A program made the translations under genes and the position numbers. Positions 24,301 through 36,190 of a stretch of DNA of 64,000 nucleotides are shown here, piece by piece. The notes beneath the pieces are model-generated. The model saw nothing but the letters and a program-made list of their open reading frames with translations, had not been told where the DNA came from and made no database searches. This stretch comes from Panagrolaimus kolymaensis (lineage: Eukaryota; Nematoda; Chromadorea; Rhabditida; Panagrolaimidae): contig JAJQJQ010000023.1 of the NCBI GenBank assembly GCA_028622995.1, forward strand, positions 3,162,001 to 3,226,000, read 5' to 3'. Numbering within the stretch: the stretch's first letter is position 1; each line of letters starts with the position of its first letter.

Positions 24301-27257
24301 ATATTTAAAAATTATTGGCGTCAAGCTTTTTCTCAAAAACTGAGCAGAATATGCAAATTCTTTATATTGAAGTTGAAAGCATGTATTAACTTCAAAAATT
24401 CGGCTAAATTCACCCATGAAGTATAATAATTTGATTTTTATCCAATATTATGTAATAGATTGCGGGCTAATTTATGGTGTATGCCATATATTTAAGTATT
24501 CAATAAAAATGAAGAGAAATTTGCATATTTATTTTTCAAATGGATGCCATTTCTTAACCAAGGTATTTGGGGGACCTAAGAAAAATACCATATATCCCCC
24601 AAAATCTCCTCTATCGATTCATTAAAAAATTTTAAAAAAAAAGCGGGTCGGTTTTGAGTTTTCCATCACGATGTGCGAGCGACCACCATTTTTTACGGGG
24701 AAAATGGTTTTTTTCACTTTTTTCTTTTCGTTTTTGGCATTATGTTCATATTGTTTTCAACAAAGAAAAAAGTGAAAAAAACCATTTTCCCCGTAAAAAA
24801 TGGTGGTCGCTCGCACATCGTGATGGAAAACTCAAAACCGACCCGCTTTTTTTTTAAAATTTTTTAATGAATCGATAGAGGAGATTTTGGGGGATATATG
24901 GTATTTTTCTTAGGTCCCCCAAATACCTTGGTTAAGAAATGGCATCCATTTGAAAAATAAATATGCAAATTTCTCTTCATTTTTATTGAATACTTAAATA
25001 TATGGCATACACCATAAATTAGCCCGCAATCTATTACATAATATTGGATAAAAATCAAATTATTATACTTCATGGGTGAATTTAGCCGAATTTTTGAAGT
25101 TAATACATGCTTTCAACTTCAATATAAAGAATTTGCATATTCTGCTCAGTTTTTGAGAAAAAGCTTGACGCCAATAATTTTTAAATATTTTTTAGAACCG
25201 ATTGGTAAAGAAAAATAAAAAATAAAAAAAATTTTGTTCCGCCCGATTTGAATCAGCTCGCAGAACCTCTCTTAAAACCGTTTCATTTCCCAAAGCATGA
25301 AATTCGGCGTGCCTGATTCGCAAATATGGAGGATAAATTTTGCCATCTCTTGAAAGTTGAGCTTGGATATGAATAGAAATGTGTGATGGGATTCTTGTTA
25401 AAACTCCTCTTCCTGTTGCAGTAGCTTCGGGTTGACTATCTAATAGGTAGAATCTCCGAGTAAGCATCCATCGATTATCTGTATCCAATCGGTTTACAAA
25501 TTGATTAGATTGTCGAATATTTTCGTTTATCACAGAAATAGGATACATCATTTGTTGATTATTATTGTCAATATACCGTAGATAAAGTTCGTGAAAAACA
25601 GTTTCTTGCTCACCTAAAGTATATTTTCGTTTCATTGTAACTCGTTCGATTACATCCGATAGTTTGAGAACACATTCCTGCCTATATTCTCTTCCAAAAA
25701 GATATGTACCATCAATAGCTTTTCTTTCAGTTGGACAAAGTTGTAATAAGCCATCACCAATTTCTTGAAGGCCAACAAAACTTCCATTAAGAAAATACAT
25801 TATTGAAACGATATCCAAATAAGTATTCGGATTATCCAATTCCACATTAAATGTTGCTTCAATTGCATTTTCACGTGATAATTCTATAGGAGCCTCAGTG
25901 TTGTAGTAAAATAAAGTTGGAACAATTATTTGCCCATTAATAGTGGAACGCAAAACGCTTTCCAACATTGCGCAAGCTCCATCGGGTGTATTATCATAAT
26001 TTTGTAAAACGCACATATTTGCCAAATGTTGGCATTCTTTGCTTTCACCACTTCGACATTGTGATTGTGCAAATTCGAGGTTTTTCAAAATATAATTTGA
26101 TCGAAATGATTGGCCATTTTCAAGCATAATAACTCCCAAACGCGAACTATTTGATTGTGGCGAATTACAAATCGTTGGATTTGTTTGACAGAAGCACTCA
26201 GCTGTTGTACATGGCTCACATGTGCTTTTATCTTTATTTGGTTGAGTTCCTTCTGGGCAGCCTACACATTTCTCTATAAATGCTTGATTATTTCCAATAT
26301 TAGCATCCAATTCTATAATATGATTGCTTTCGCATGTCGGGCAATGACCAGTTACATTATCTGGTCTTAACGTAGCATTTGTAGCAGATCGGCATGAAAC
26401 ACAGTTCCAATTATCTTGAGAAACAGCTAATCCACCGGTACAAGGAGAACATTGTAAACCGGATGACCATCCTGTAATTCGTGAACCTATTTCACATTTA
26501 CAAGCATCATGTTTAGCATTTGGGGTTTGACCGGTTGGACAATTTATGCACGATAAAGTTATTGAACTAAAATATTGTTGTTGATTACAACTGCTTGTGC
26601 TTCGATAGGAAATAGCAGCACTAAAGGTGTTTTGTCCAACAATCAAATATGGTGATGTTAGATAAATAAAAATAATTAATAACATTTCTGCAAAGAGCAT
26701 AGATAAAGCATTTTACAAGCAAAAAATTGTTTGAATAAAGTCTCGAGGATCTTGTTGCTATGGATACTATTACGCGCTCGCATTGCAACGACAAAAAATC
26801 TTCAATGAAATTTATTTTGTTTGTTTTTTTCTAAAAAAAATGTTTCAGAAAACAATTTGGAAAACCTCTAGCTCAATTTCAATTGGTTCAACTCAAATTT
26901 GCTGATATGATTACTGAAATTAGTTTAGGACTTCAAGGATGTCTTCGTGTTTCACGTTTAAAGGATGAAGGAACGTAGGTGCTTTTTTTCTTTTTTAAAA
27001 CTTAAAATTTTATTTCCATTTTTAGGCTCGATCATCGTTCTGAACTTATTTCTTTAGTAAAAAGAAATTCATGTGGAAAATCTCTTGAAATTGCTCGTAA
27101 AGCTCGTGATATACTTGGTGGCAATGGAATCGTTGATGAATATCATATCATTCGACACATGGTCAATCTTGAAACTGTCAACACTTATGAAGGAACTCAT
27201 GATATCCATGCTCTTATTCTTGGAAGAGGTGTTACTGGATTACAAGCATTCAAATAG
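21349..27257 (+). CDS. gcdh: Glutaryl-CoA dehydrogenase, mitochondrial
   Basis: Nine exons (21349-21406, 21452-21592, 21645-21706, 21759-21891, 21943-22184, 22234-22396, 22453-22543, 26849-26974, 27026-27257) join in phase to 415 aa, close to the usual ~440. The N-terminus [19 protein letters not shown] is Arg-rich, Ser-rich and free of acid residues, like a mitochondrial presequence. Acyl-CoA dehydrogenase blocks follow: [20 protein letters not shown] (FAD/substrate), [10 protein letters not shown], and the C-terminal [16 protein letters not shown] holding the catalytic Glu typical of GCDH. The enzyme oxidatively decarboxylates glutaryl-CoA to crotonyl-CoA in lysine, hydroxylysine and tryptophan breakdown in the matrix and passes electrons to ETF. 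Intron 7 (22544-26848, 4.3 kb) is far longer than its 45-60 nt neighbours because it contains mks-3 on the opposite strand. Confidence 0.95.
22582..26700 (-). CDS. mks-3: Meckelin (TMEM67), interrupted by a hairpin element
   Basis: Segments 26700-25244, 24244-24061, 24004-22854 and 22810-22582 together give about 1.0 kaa, the normal meckelin length. Part 1 has a signal peptide and the Cys-rich ectodomain (repeated CxxC, e.g. [10 protein letters not shown] and [11 protein letters not shown]). Parts 2-4 carry the seven-helix region with family blocks [48 protein letters not shown] and the exact end DHRFLI. Meckelin acts at the ciliary transition zone with MKS/NPHP proteins; loss causes Meckel/Joubert-type ciliopathy in humans. 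Between parts 1 and 2 the frame runs into the element at 24245-25243 and meets a TAA in its inverted repeat. Only removal of that sequence restores the protein. The gene is entirely nested in GCDH intron 7, antisense to it. It is coding if the element is spliced out, otherwise disrupted. Confidence 0.9.
24245..25243. mobile_element. Long-arm foldback element inside mks-3
   Basis: The core 24281-25208 is a palindrome about 24744.5 with 464-nt arms that match essentially base for base, apart from a central loop of about 34 nt. The same 69-aa open frame occurs mirrored in each arm (24416-24625 + and 25073-24864 -). The core is bounded by TA on both sides (24282-24283, 25206-25207) and begins CCAATCGGTTCT. 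Outside the core, weaker inverted similarity continues through AT-rich runs to GCGGAAC/GTTCCGC. The 2-nt CG at 24245-24246 and 25244-25245 may be a target duplication. No transposase is encoded. It is a non-autonomous DNA element, and arm identity suggests recent insertion or repair by templated copying. Confidence 0.85.
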
Positions 27258-30200
27258 CTGCTTTTTAAATTTATAATATTTGTCAATAATATTTTTGTAA
27301 CTGTGATATCTATTTTGCACTTAAATGATAGAAAATAAATGAAATTTAGGTATTTTGGAGTATCTTAAAAATTTTTATTACAATTAGATATGAAACATAA
27401 AAGCTGATATAAAGTTTATGCTTTTATACAATTTTACTCAAGTTGTTGAATAACAAGTTTTTTTATGATTGTTTATTCAATTTTTGTTCTCTTTCTTTTG
27501 AGATAACAATAAACAACTTGGAAGAGTTGACGTTTAAACGTACTAGCAAAAGATCAACATCGCTTTTCTTTTTGTTCTTTTTATTTGAAGCTAAATTCAA
27601 AAGTATGTATTGCGTAATTTCCTCTTCTTTTCATTAAAACGTAATTATTCATTTTTAAAAGTCATTCGGAAGAAGATGTCTGACATCGAAGTAATAATAG
27701 CAAAAGCAACATCGGCTTTCCCATTTTTTTAAATGAAATGCAAAAAAGAGGATAATAAAAAAAGCTGCTTCCGAGTAATTCATCAAAAGACATATATAAC
27801 GGATTCTGGAAAATAAATGTGTTTGGTAAAAGTATAAAAACGAGAAAAACATTTTTTGAAATATGAATTTTAAATGTTTACTGGAGGAAGCCCGATGACT
27901 CCTACCGTAGGTAATTTGTATGTAATGAAAAGAAAGTTATGTTATAAAAATTTGTAATGCCTCATTATTCCTTAGCAAAAGAAAGATATCAATCGAAGTT
28001 TGGTTAAATTTTGTGAAACTTTATAAATGCTTTTTATTTATTTATCTTTAATTTTATATAAACTTCAGACGTATTTACCTTTAACGTTTTTTTTCTTCAT
28101 CAATGCAGATTGCCTTTTTTCCTTCAAAAAAAACTTTATTTACTTTTGGTAAAAAAAATGATTCACGTTTTTTTCTTTCTTAAACTTAAACGGAAATATT
28201 CTCGAAGTGTTAGTTTTTAACAAAATAAAAAAATAATTCAAATAAAATAAAAACAGTAAAGCCTCGAAAATTCTATTGAAATAAAAAAATAACAAAAGAA
28301 AATATAAGACTTTTTAACGGTATTTGTCTAAAAAAAGTTTTTTGTTTGCTACGCTTGCTTCTTGTGATTTGATTTTAACCCTTTTTTTCTAACAACCAAC
28401 CTAACAAGAAAAAAACATTATTTACTTTTCGCTGTGTTAAAAAAGCAAGCATTTTTCACGCGTATTTTGTGCCTTCACAAAAAGTGAGGAGATCGACGAC
28501 GGAAGTTTTTGACTCTGAAATTTTTGTTATTTAAACTTGAAGGTTGACAGAAAAGTTTTTCTTTATCCTTCTTCACTCGTTTTTTTACTTTACTTTAACA
28601 GTTCATTCGAGCACCTTCGGTTTTTTTTTGTTATTTATGTTTGTTCTGTCTCCTCAACACTCACTCACTAAATCACTCAAAAGTCTTCTTGGCTTGGAAA
28701 CAATCGAGAAACAAAAGATGTGATGATGACGATGATGAAGTATGCTTTTTTCTTTGCTTCACATCCTCGAAATAAGCAACGATGGATTTCCGTTTAGCTT
28801 TTTGTATATTTTTTTTGCCTCTATCATAAGATATTTTTTCGTAAGATGTTTATTAGTTCTGCGTTGATTTTGATGTTGTAATAAACATGAATATCAAGAA
28901 GAACGACGTTGAGAACCCTTATAACTATAATGTTATTTTGCCCCTAAATTTTCTATTCTAACATTGTATAATGGTAATAAAGCTGCTCCTCTAAAAAAAT
29001 TATAATATAGTTTTACAAATTTCAAAATGCAAAGTTGATGCTTTTAGCTTTTTTTTCAAGGGCATAATTTAGTCTTTGCAAGTGGCTCATATCCTTCTAC
29101 CTTCAATAAGAGCTGCAATTGCAATCGTTTTCGACCATACGTGGGCATGATGGTGTGCTACAAAATTTTTGAAAACGATACCCCTAAATTCTTAAGAAAT
29201 TTTCATAGGGTCCTCCCTTGCTACATTTTTTTTGGACATTTTTTGAACGTTACCCCATAATTTTTAAACAAAAAACAAAAGGGTCCTCCCTGTTCTTTTT
29301 TTTTAAATTTCCTAAAACCTCAACGCTACCCCATTACCCTTGGGTGTGTCAAAACACACCCAAACACACCCTGTGCCCATCTGTGTTTTCGACAATGGCG
29401 CTTACTTTCTAAAATATCTTTTACTCCTTTGAATGAAAAGAGAAAAAAAACTAAAATTATGGCATTTTGCAGCAGCAAAAATAAAAAAGGTTTTGCAAGA
29501 AAAGCGGAACGACATTCAAAAAAACAAAACTATTAACATATTTTCCTTATCAAAGTTCAGCATTACTTTTTTGTGGCATATTTTTTTTTGCAGGTGTTTC
29601 CAATGTTTCTCTTTCTCTATTTTTTTATTAAACGTCAAATTTGACTTGTAATTGTGTCGTTTCTCAGGAGTCTGTCTCGCGTCGGTTTTCTTTTACTAAA
29701 ATAGGTGCCTTTTTCAAAATGTGGGGGCTTCTAAGCTTAGGCTACATTGGCTTTACACAATTTTGGAGTCATTTAAACTTTATGATTCTTTCTTTTTTTG
29801 AAAAAGACGAAAAGAAATTTAAAGCCGCAATAATCAAATTTTTGTTTCAAAATTTGTCTCATTCATTTAACTTTTTTTTGAGGGCCAAAAAACTTTAACA
29901 TTATTTATTATTCCAAAAAAACAAAAAAGCGAATAGCTTTTTTTTAAATATGTTTTTTTTCGTCTGATGTATGAAAGGTTTGGTTTATTAATGATTCCAT
30001 TTGTTGTTTTGTTTTTTTGGAAAGCTCCCCAAAAATATGTGTAAAGCCGAGAGCTTTTCAGATTGGGCTTTTTGCAAATGTATTCTTTTTGTTTAAAAAC
30101 TAAACCACAAAAAATTTATGCTTAAAAATATAAAAAAATAAAAATATTACATTCTTTTTTAGCCCTCATTTTTCTTTGGCATCCGATTACACATTTTTTT

Positions 30201-32656
30201 TCAACAAATCTCAAAAATACTAACAAAAATAAAATAATGGATTTTTAAAATTAGTTCAATTTCCTCGAAAGAATGAATGTATGGTAGTAGTAGTTCCCAC
30301 GCTTTGTGAACATTTTTTTGCAATTATTTTATTTTCCAATAGATGTTTTTCCCATTTCCTCTCTCTTCTATCTCTCTTTTTTATTTCATATAAAAGTCAA
30401 GTTCAAAGTTAGTCCAATGACCAAGTAACCCTTTCGAAAGGGGCTTTAAAATGCAGTCCAAGGAGAAAATAAAAAAAAGTTTATTTATTTTTTGTGGCTG
30501 CGAAATTACGTAAGAAATTTTTTTTAAAAGCCGTGAAATTACACCGTAATTCTTCGTTTTTTTTTGTTTTGATAAAAACATTTTATTTCTTTCTTATATT
30601 TTAATTTAATATTTTCTCCTCTAAACATTTAACTATTATTAAAAAGGGTTGCAAAAATTATAAAGAAATATTTTTACAAGAAATTAAATTTTTAAATTAG
30701 TTTTGTTATTGTTTTGCGACAGACAAAATTTAATGTGATTGTTGCAATTAATAAAAATTTAATAGTTTAGTGCATGTTTGCGCTTGACTCCAAAAACAAT
30801 CGTAGTTTGCAAAGTCCATTAATCATAAATTTGCTTATTTATAATGCTGTTGGTTTTTTATAGCTTTTTTTATATTGGAATTACGTTAAATTTGTTCAAA
30901 AAAATATTGTTTAACTTTTCTTCTGTTAAATAATACCTCAGATATTTGGGCTTCCACCAGGGCTAATTTAATGAATTTTATCGTCATGCTTTTTTATGGC
31001 TTCATTCCCTCATTTTGATTTTTGAACTTTTGTATTCATTTTGCTTCTTTAACAATATTTTGAATTGAATATTTTTAATTTACAATTGTTTTTGGTATAA
31101 AAAAATGGTTCAGTTAAAAACGAGACATGGATGACAAGTTTTTTTCCTGATATTTTTTATGTTCAGTTTCATTAAACCTTTTCTATTTTTCACGTTTTTA
31201 ATCCTCTTTTAAAAAAAGGTCCGGGTGACAAAAAATAAAATAAAAAACCGATCAACTATAGAATATTTTTAGTCGCAAATAAAAAAAGGTGAGACCGGAA
31301 TATTTTTTGGATTGATTTTGGCTTTTTAAAATTTAACTTTTTTGTATTTGGATTAGGTTTCAAAATTGCGGAACAATTTTCATTAATCATTGTTTTAAAG
31401 TGTTCGAAGTAAGATGATGTGATGTTGTGTTATTATCGTGATAATAATAAGGCAGGGTACTTTTCTATTATAGCTTGTTTTTTTTTTGTCTTGTCGTCTC
31501 CTAAAATTTATGTGATATTGAAGAAAAGCAAAAATGAAGCCAAAAGAATAACAGCCGCCAATCCCACAATATTATATTTTTCAGCAAACTTTGAACCTCC
31601 TCAAAGTATCATCACAAAAGACAGGAATAAAAGAAGAAAGGCTTGCTATTTGACTTTTTTATTATTACTTTTTGCTGATCAAATAACTTTTTTACGAGTT
31701 TTCAAAAATCACATTTAAATTCATTCGTACCTATTTTATGTTTTTACATTTCTCCTTAAAGTTTTTTGTCTTTTTTAGTTCCATTCTTGTGCTTTAAAGT
31801 TAATTTATGCGTCTTTGCTGTGCCTTATGGATTGACTGTTCCATAGAAAACAGACACATGACTCAAAAATTGTGATGAAATCGTCCTCTTATCATCATTA
31901 TTCAGTCCTTTCATGGATTCTCTATCTCTCTATCAATTTCCTCTTATATCACCATCATTTCGCGTCCAAAATATTTGATCATCATATATATTTAAAGCAA
32001 CAATAAAACTTTGGAAATTTTTTTTTATCTAAGTGAAAAACATTGCTTTTGATTCATTCGGTTATTCACAGTTGGAAGAGTTATTTTCGTCTGCTTTTCA
32101 TGTAGGAGGTAGTGATTATTACTGTGGAATCAACAATTGCAACAAAACAGTTTGATTATGTTTATTGGGAAGAGAGAATTATTACCTCTGATGTTTGTAG
32201 CTTTTGCCTCTAATATATTTTTTTTTAAATATTTTTTTTCTGCTATCGTCTTCTCCGAGTTTGACGTTTCCCCAAGCAACAAACAGCACTCTTTCATTTT
32301 TTTTTCTATTTGCAACCGAAACTTCAGATTTATGGTTTGTGCCTTTTTTTACGCTTCCGAACTATATTTATGTACATAACAAAAAAAAAAGAGGGAGTCA
32401 AAAAGCTAACACAAAAAATGCAAGCCACAGAAGAAGAAGAAAAGAGGGGAGATTTTTGAACTTGGATTGAATTCATTTTTTTTAAACACAAAAAAATGGT
32501 TACAAAAAAAACCGTGATTGCGCGAAAAATTTCTTCCGTTGTTTATTTTTGTATTTAACCCTGTAAAACTTTTTGTTTGATGGAAAAGTTTTTCATTTTT
32601 GCTTTTTTTTTTAGGGTTTTCAAACTTGAGCAACGAGCAACAAAGACGAAAAGGAA
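27258..32656. other. Long gene-free AT-rich region
   Basis: No exon chain could be built in these 5.4 kb. Open frames near 29.4-29.9, 31.4-31.7 and 32.1-32.5 kb are F/K/L-rich and arise from T- and A-runs. The region probably holds 5' regulatory DNA or 5' untranslated exons of the sphingomyelin synthase gene, because a strong acceptor (poly-T then TTAG, near 32613) lies shortly before its ATG. Confidence 0.5.
29160..29370. repeat. Degenerate direct repeat with GGGTCCTCCCT
   Basis: The motif (A)GGGTCCTCCCT occurs at about 29210 and 29280, each preceded by ACCCC(A/T)AA plus AT-rich filler. A third ACCCCAT follows at 29330, giving a unit near 70-85 nt. A GTGTG...CACACCC inverted motif closes the block (29340-29370). 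The C+G-rich islands stand out from the surroundings. Confidence 0.45.
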
Positions 32657-34925
32657 ATGAAGGATTTGCTACCATCCACAAAGAAGGATGTTGAAATTAT
32701 TAATAAATATCAAATTGATAAACTTAAAACTGGATGGGCTATAGCATTTGTGGTAAGTTTATATTTTATAATATCATCATCACATCTGCTTTTATAATAT
32801 TTTTTTGAGAAAGGCTTAAACATTTCCATTTAATATGGAAATTACAGTACTTTTTGTGGAAAACTTTAAATTTCTTAATCTTTTAATTTCCGCTTTCACT
32901 TGCATAAGTTTTATTTTCTTTCTCTCACATGTCATTATAGTTGCGTAAGAAAAAGGCATAAAGCTATAAACTTTTTACAACTGCCGCTATTTTGAGAAAA
33001 GGCTTTCCCAAAAATTTGTTTTACAATCGCTTTTTTGGAATTTATACCTTTATGGAAGAATAAACTTGCAGATTTTGCAATTATTTATATCTAAGATATA
33101 CTTATAAAATAATCTAATTAAATAACATTCTATTAAATTGTCTGCTAATAGTTACTACGTGTTTAAAAAAAATTGTTTATAGTTAATCTTTCCGAAATCA
33201 GGTATTAAAAAAAGTTAAAAATATCTTTCATCAACTTTTTTTCGAGCCTTTGGACAAACTTTTGAACAACCAAGATCAAAAAAAAAATCAAACAATCTCA
33301 TGGTTTAATCATGCAACACATCATTTTCTTTTTGGTGAATATTTGTTTTAGCTTTTTTAGCAGCAAGCAACATTTTTTCTCATTATTTGTGTGTTGCATC
33401 GTTTTTTTAGTCTCGTATAATTAGCTAGCGTCGTCAATGAATTCTTTCTTTATCCCTTTTTTTGTCTTTGATAGCAAAAAAAATCTTCCAGAAAGCAAAG
33501 TTATTGACATTGTTTTTCATTGAAAAAAGCATACCATTCTTATTTCCATTCCAATCAAATCAATACCCTTTTTTTCTACTCCTTCCTTCTTCATGATAAA
33601 AATTTATCTTACTTCTAATTATCACTCAATTATTCCACACAAAAAAGCACTGATACAAGAATTTTTTTTATCTTTCTCCCAATTTTTTGTTTGTTTATTT
33701 TTGTACTTTTCGTTGTCTTATTTCTTTGATCATTTTTGGTCATCATCACTAAAAAACGAGAGAAATAAAATAAAAAATTGGCTAAATTTCAATAAAAAAA
33801 CTTCCAACTTTTTTTGTGGGTGTTGGAAACAAAAAATATTTGAGCCAATTTTTTAAATAAAAAAAATGGTTTATTTCTTTGGATTGTTTGTTTTTGGTTG
33901 TTTGCAATTTTGTTTGATGACTTTTCTCTCCCAAAAGAGACACATGTTAAGCACAAAAAAAAATAATAATAAAAAGAAAGTAACTAAGCAACAAAGAAAA
34001 AACAAAACAATAAAGCTTTTGTTAAATTAAAAAAATGCTTACAACAAAGAAATTTACAATAAGATCCTTATGTTTTTTTTCTTTCAGCTATTTGCATGGT
34101 TTTTAAATGAGTTATCATTAGCATGGATTCATGATAATGTTCCAAGAGGGGTTGATCCATTACCAGATGCATGGTTTCGATGGTTTCCAGAAGTTCGAGG
34201 TGCCATACAAATAACTGAATATATTATGATTTTTATGACCATTAATGCTTTGGTCGTAGTAATTTGTCATCAACATCGATGGATTGTAGCAAGACGAGTA
34301 TTTTTCTGCGTTGGCCTTGCATATACTTTTCGAGCCCTTTGTATATCATTAATTCAAGTGCCCGTGCCATCGGTGAATACTTATTGTGCTCCCAAAGGAG
34401 ATGGAAGCTTTTCATCGGTGATGGACAGAGTTCGAAGGACGTTCTGGTCTGCTGGGTATCTCTTACTTAATATTTGCCTTTACTTTTACCTAATTATGTT
34501 GTAGGATTGAACAACTGCGCCCACGCGAACTTTGTGGAGATTTAATTGTTTCTGGACATACGCTCACTTTATTTACAACTATGATGGCCTTCCGACATTA
34601 TGCACCAAAAAGGTTAACATATCTTGGATATGTTTATAATGTCCTTGCATTCGTAGCCCTCTTCTGCATTCTATTGGCAAGAAAGCATTATTCCATTGAT
34701 ATAGTTTTGGGATATTTTGTTTCAACAAGAATTTTCTGGACTTATCATTCTCTTGCTAATTCATATCATCAAGGCGAACTTGAAAGAAATCCACTTTCGC
34801 AATCGTGGTGGACATTCATCGTAAGATATTTTGAATCCGATGCTCCACCGCCTCATTTATTTTTGAACGTTCTTGAATGGCCTTCAACATGCCCTTCGAA
34901 GATTAGAAGACGATTTTCAATGTAA
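32657..34925 (+). CDS. sms: Sphingomyelin synthase-family enzyme
   Basis: Exons 32657-32752, 34088-34455 and 34505-34925 join in phases 0 and 2 to 294 aa. The protein has several membrane helices and both lipid-phosphatase-like signature blocks of the family: CGDLIVSGHT (D3, about residue 165) and RKHYSIDIVLGYF (D4, about residue 216). These contain the His, His and Asp of the catalytic triad. Family members transfer phosphocholine, or phosphoethanolamine in the SMSr branch, from glycerophospholipid to ceramide in Golgi or plasma membrane, releasing diacylglycerol. There is no N-terminal SAM domain, and the protein is shorter than human SMS1/2. The ATG at 32657 is the first in frame after a TGA and lies about 40 nt after a strong TTTTTTTAG acceptor. 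Intron 1 (32753-34087) is unusually long and AT-rich. Confidence 0.93.
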
Positions 34926-36190
34926 ATATAAATTTTTATTATATTAAAAAAAAATATGCAATCTTTCTTTCAAACGAGTCAGCTTTTTTTTAAACAACAC
35001 GCTCAGATTTTTAAAATTGTTTGACCGGTGATTTTCTTCTAAAAGTTAAGAAGTAAAAGAACTTCTTTCTTTAAAACAAAAAAATATACAAAGGTCTCAT
35101 TTTTTGTTTATATACGGTATCCAATGTTCCCTCTTTTTTTAATATTTGTTTTAAAAATGCCAAAATAGACTGTCCCATAAAATTTTGTGTATTACTTACT
35201 TACAAATGCGAATAAAATTTTTAAACGATTAATTGTTGTTTAAACCAAAGATACATCCATACACGCAGGATAATAATAAATAATATCAAAATATTGTTCA
35301 CAATGGATATTAGCCGGTATCAACTATGTACTAAACCTTACTTACCTCTGTCCAGTCCCCTTTGATATATGATAAAATTAGTTTGTTTGTATTTAGCTTC
35401 TAAAGAGTTTGAATTTTAAAATTAAGAAAATATAAAGAAAAATTAACCTAATAAAACGATGGCAAGACTTTCAGACATATAATGAACTCTAAATAAAATC
35501 AATAAATGTACTTCAAATATGGCGAAAACGTGTAATAAAATAATGATAATAAATAGCTAAAGAATCTTCTTATGAATTTTATTTATTATCTTCTTCTTCC
35601 AATAATGGATCCTGAAAGAGTAATTTGAAACGCTAAATTTAAACTTTTTAATCTAAAAAGTAAACTTCAAAACTTATAATCATTTACTCATTTTTGTAAT
35701 TTTATTCCAATGGGATCAAATACATTTACTCGATCTGCACCACTACCTCCGCATGATTCAGTAACAAAAAAACGTGAAGCCAAAAATGAGTTCTTTTACG
35801 GAAGTCTTGCCGGTGAAAATCCAATCAGTCGTTAACCCACAACCAACAACGAACGCGTAATAGTGACAAAGGATTGAAAGCTGGGGTGAATGATCATTTG
35901 AATAACGTTTATAAAAGCATCTCTTTTAGTTTATGGTGTCAATAAAATGACTTACAAGTCAAACGTTCTCTTTATTTAATCTGCTTAACGTTGACAAATG
36001 AAGTTAAAGTAAAATGTTTGCATACAAAAAATTACCACATAAAATCTCAAAACACAGTTTGTTTTTACTTAAATTTATATCGACAGACACAAAAAAAAGT
36101 AAAAATTATAAAAATCATTTAATAAGTAGGCTTATAGAAATCATTAGACGAGTTTGTAATATACTTGTTATGTTCATCCCATAGGAGTTT
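34926..36190. other. Intergenic, one small candidate frame
   Basis: Apart from the 41-codon frame listed separately, this stretch is AT-rich filler containing likely 3' ends of the flanking genes. AATAAA-type signals are frequent, for example near 35945. Confidence 0.4.
35710..35835 (+). CDS. Possible small protein of 41 aa
   Basis: An ATG follows an AT-rich leader and opens a frame ending TYR-GSLAGENPISR-type residues (FFYGSLAGENPISR) before TAA. Composition is balanced (Pro, Arg, Glu, Gly), unlike the Phe/Lys-rich chance frames around it. It may be the terminal exon of a small gene whose first exon lies near 35605 (ATGGATCCTGAAAGA followed by GTAATT), but the acceptor is unclear. I recognise no family. 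Confidence 0.35.
   Translation: MGSNTFTRSAPLPPHDSVTKKREAKNEFFYGSLAGENPISR

Noticed and set aside
24416..25073. Two identical 69-aa open frames on opposite strands
   Set aside because: They are mirror copies created by the palindrome, with no domain and no splice context, so they are a by-product of the inverted repeat.
29433..29898. Overlapping plus-strand frames of 72 and 85 codons
   Set aside because: Composition is dominated by Phe, Lys and Leu from T/A runs; no start context or homology-like blocks.
32614..32640. GGTTTTCAAACTTGAG after a poly-T acceptor, resembling a spliced-leader tail
   Set aside because: Only a partial, partly inverted resemblance to nematode SL1, and no Sm site or hairpins follow. 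More simply it is the 5' UTR just before the sphingomyelin synthase ATG.
31419..32681. Several 80-100 codon frames on both strands
   Set aside because: They overlap one another on opposite strands, have poly-Phe content and no splice-consistent structure.
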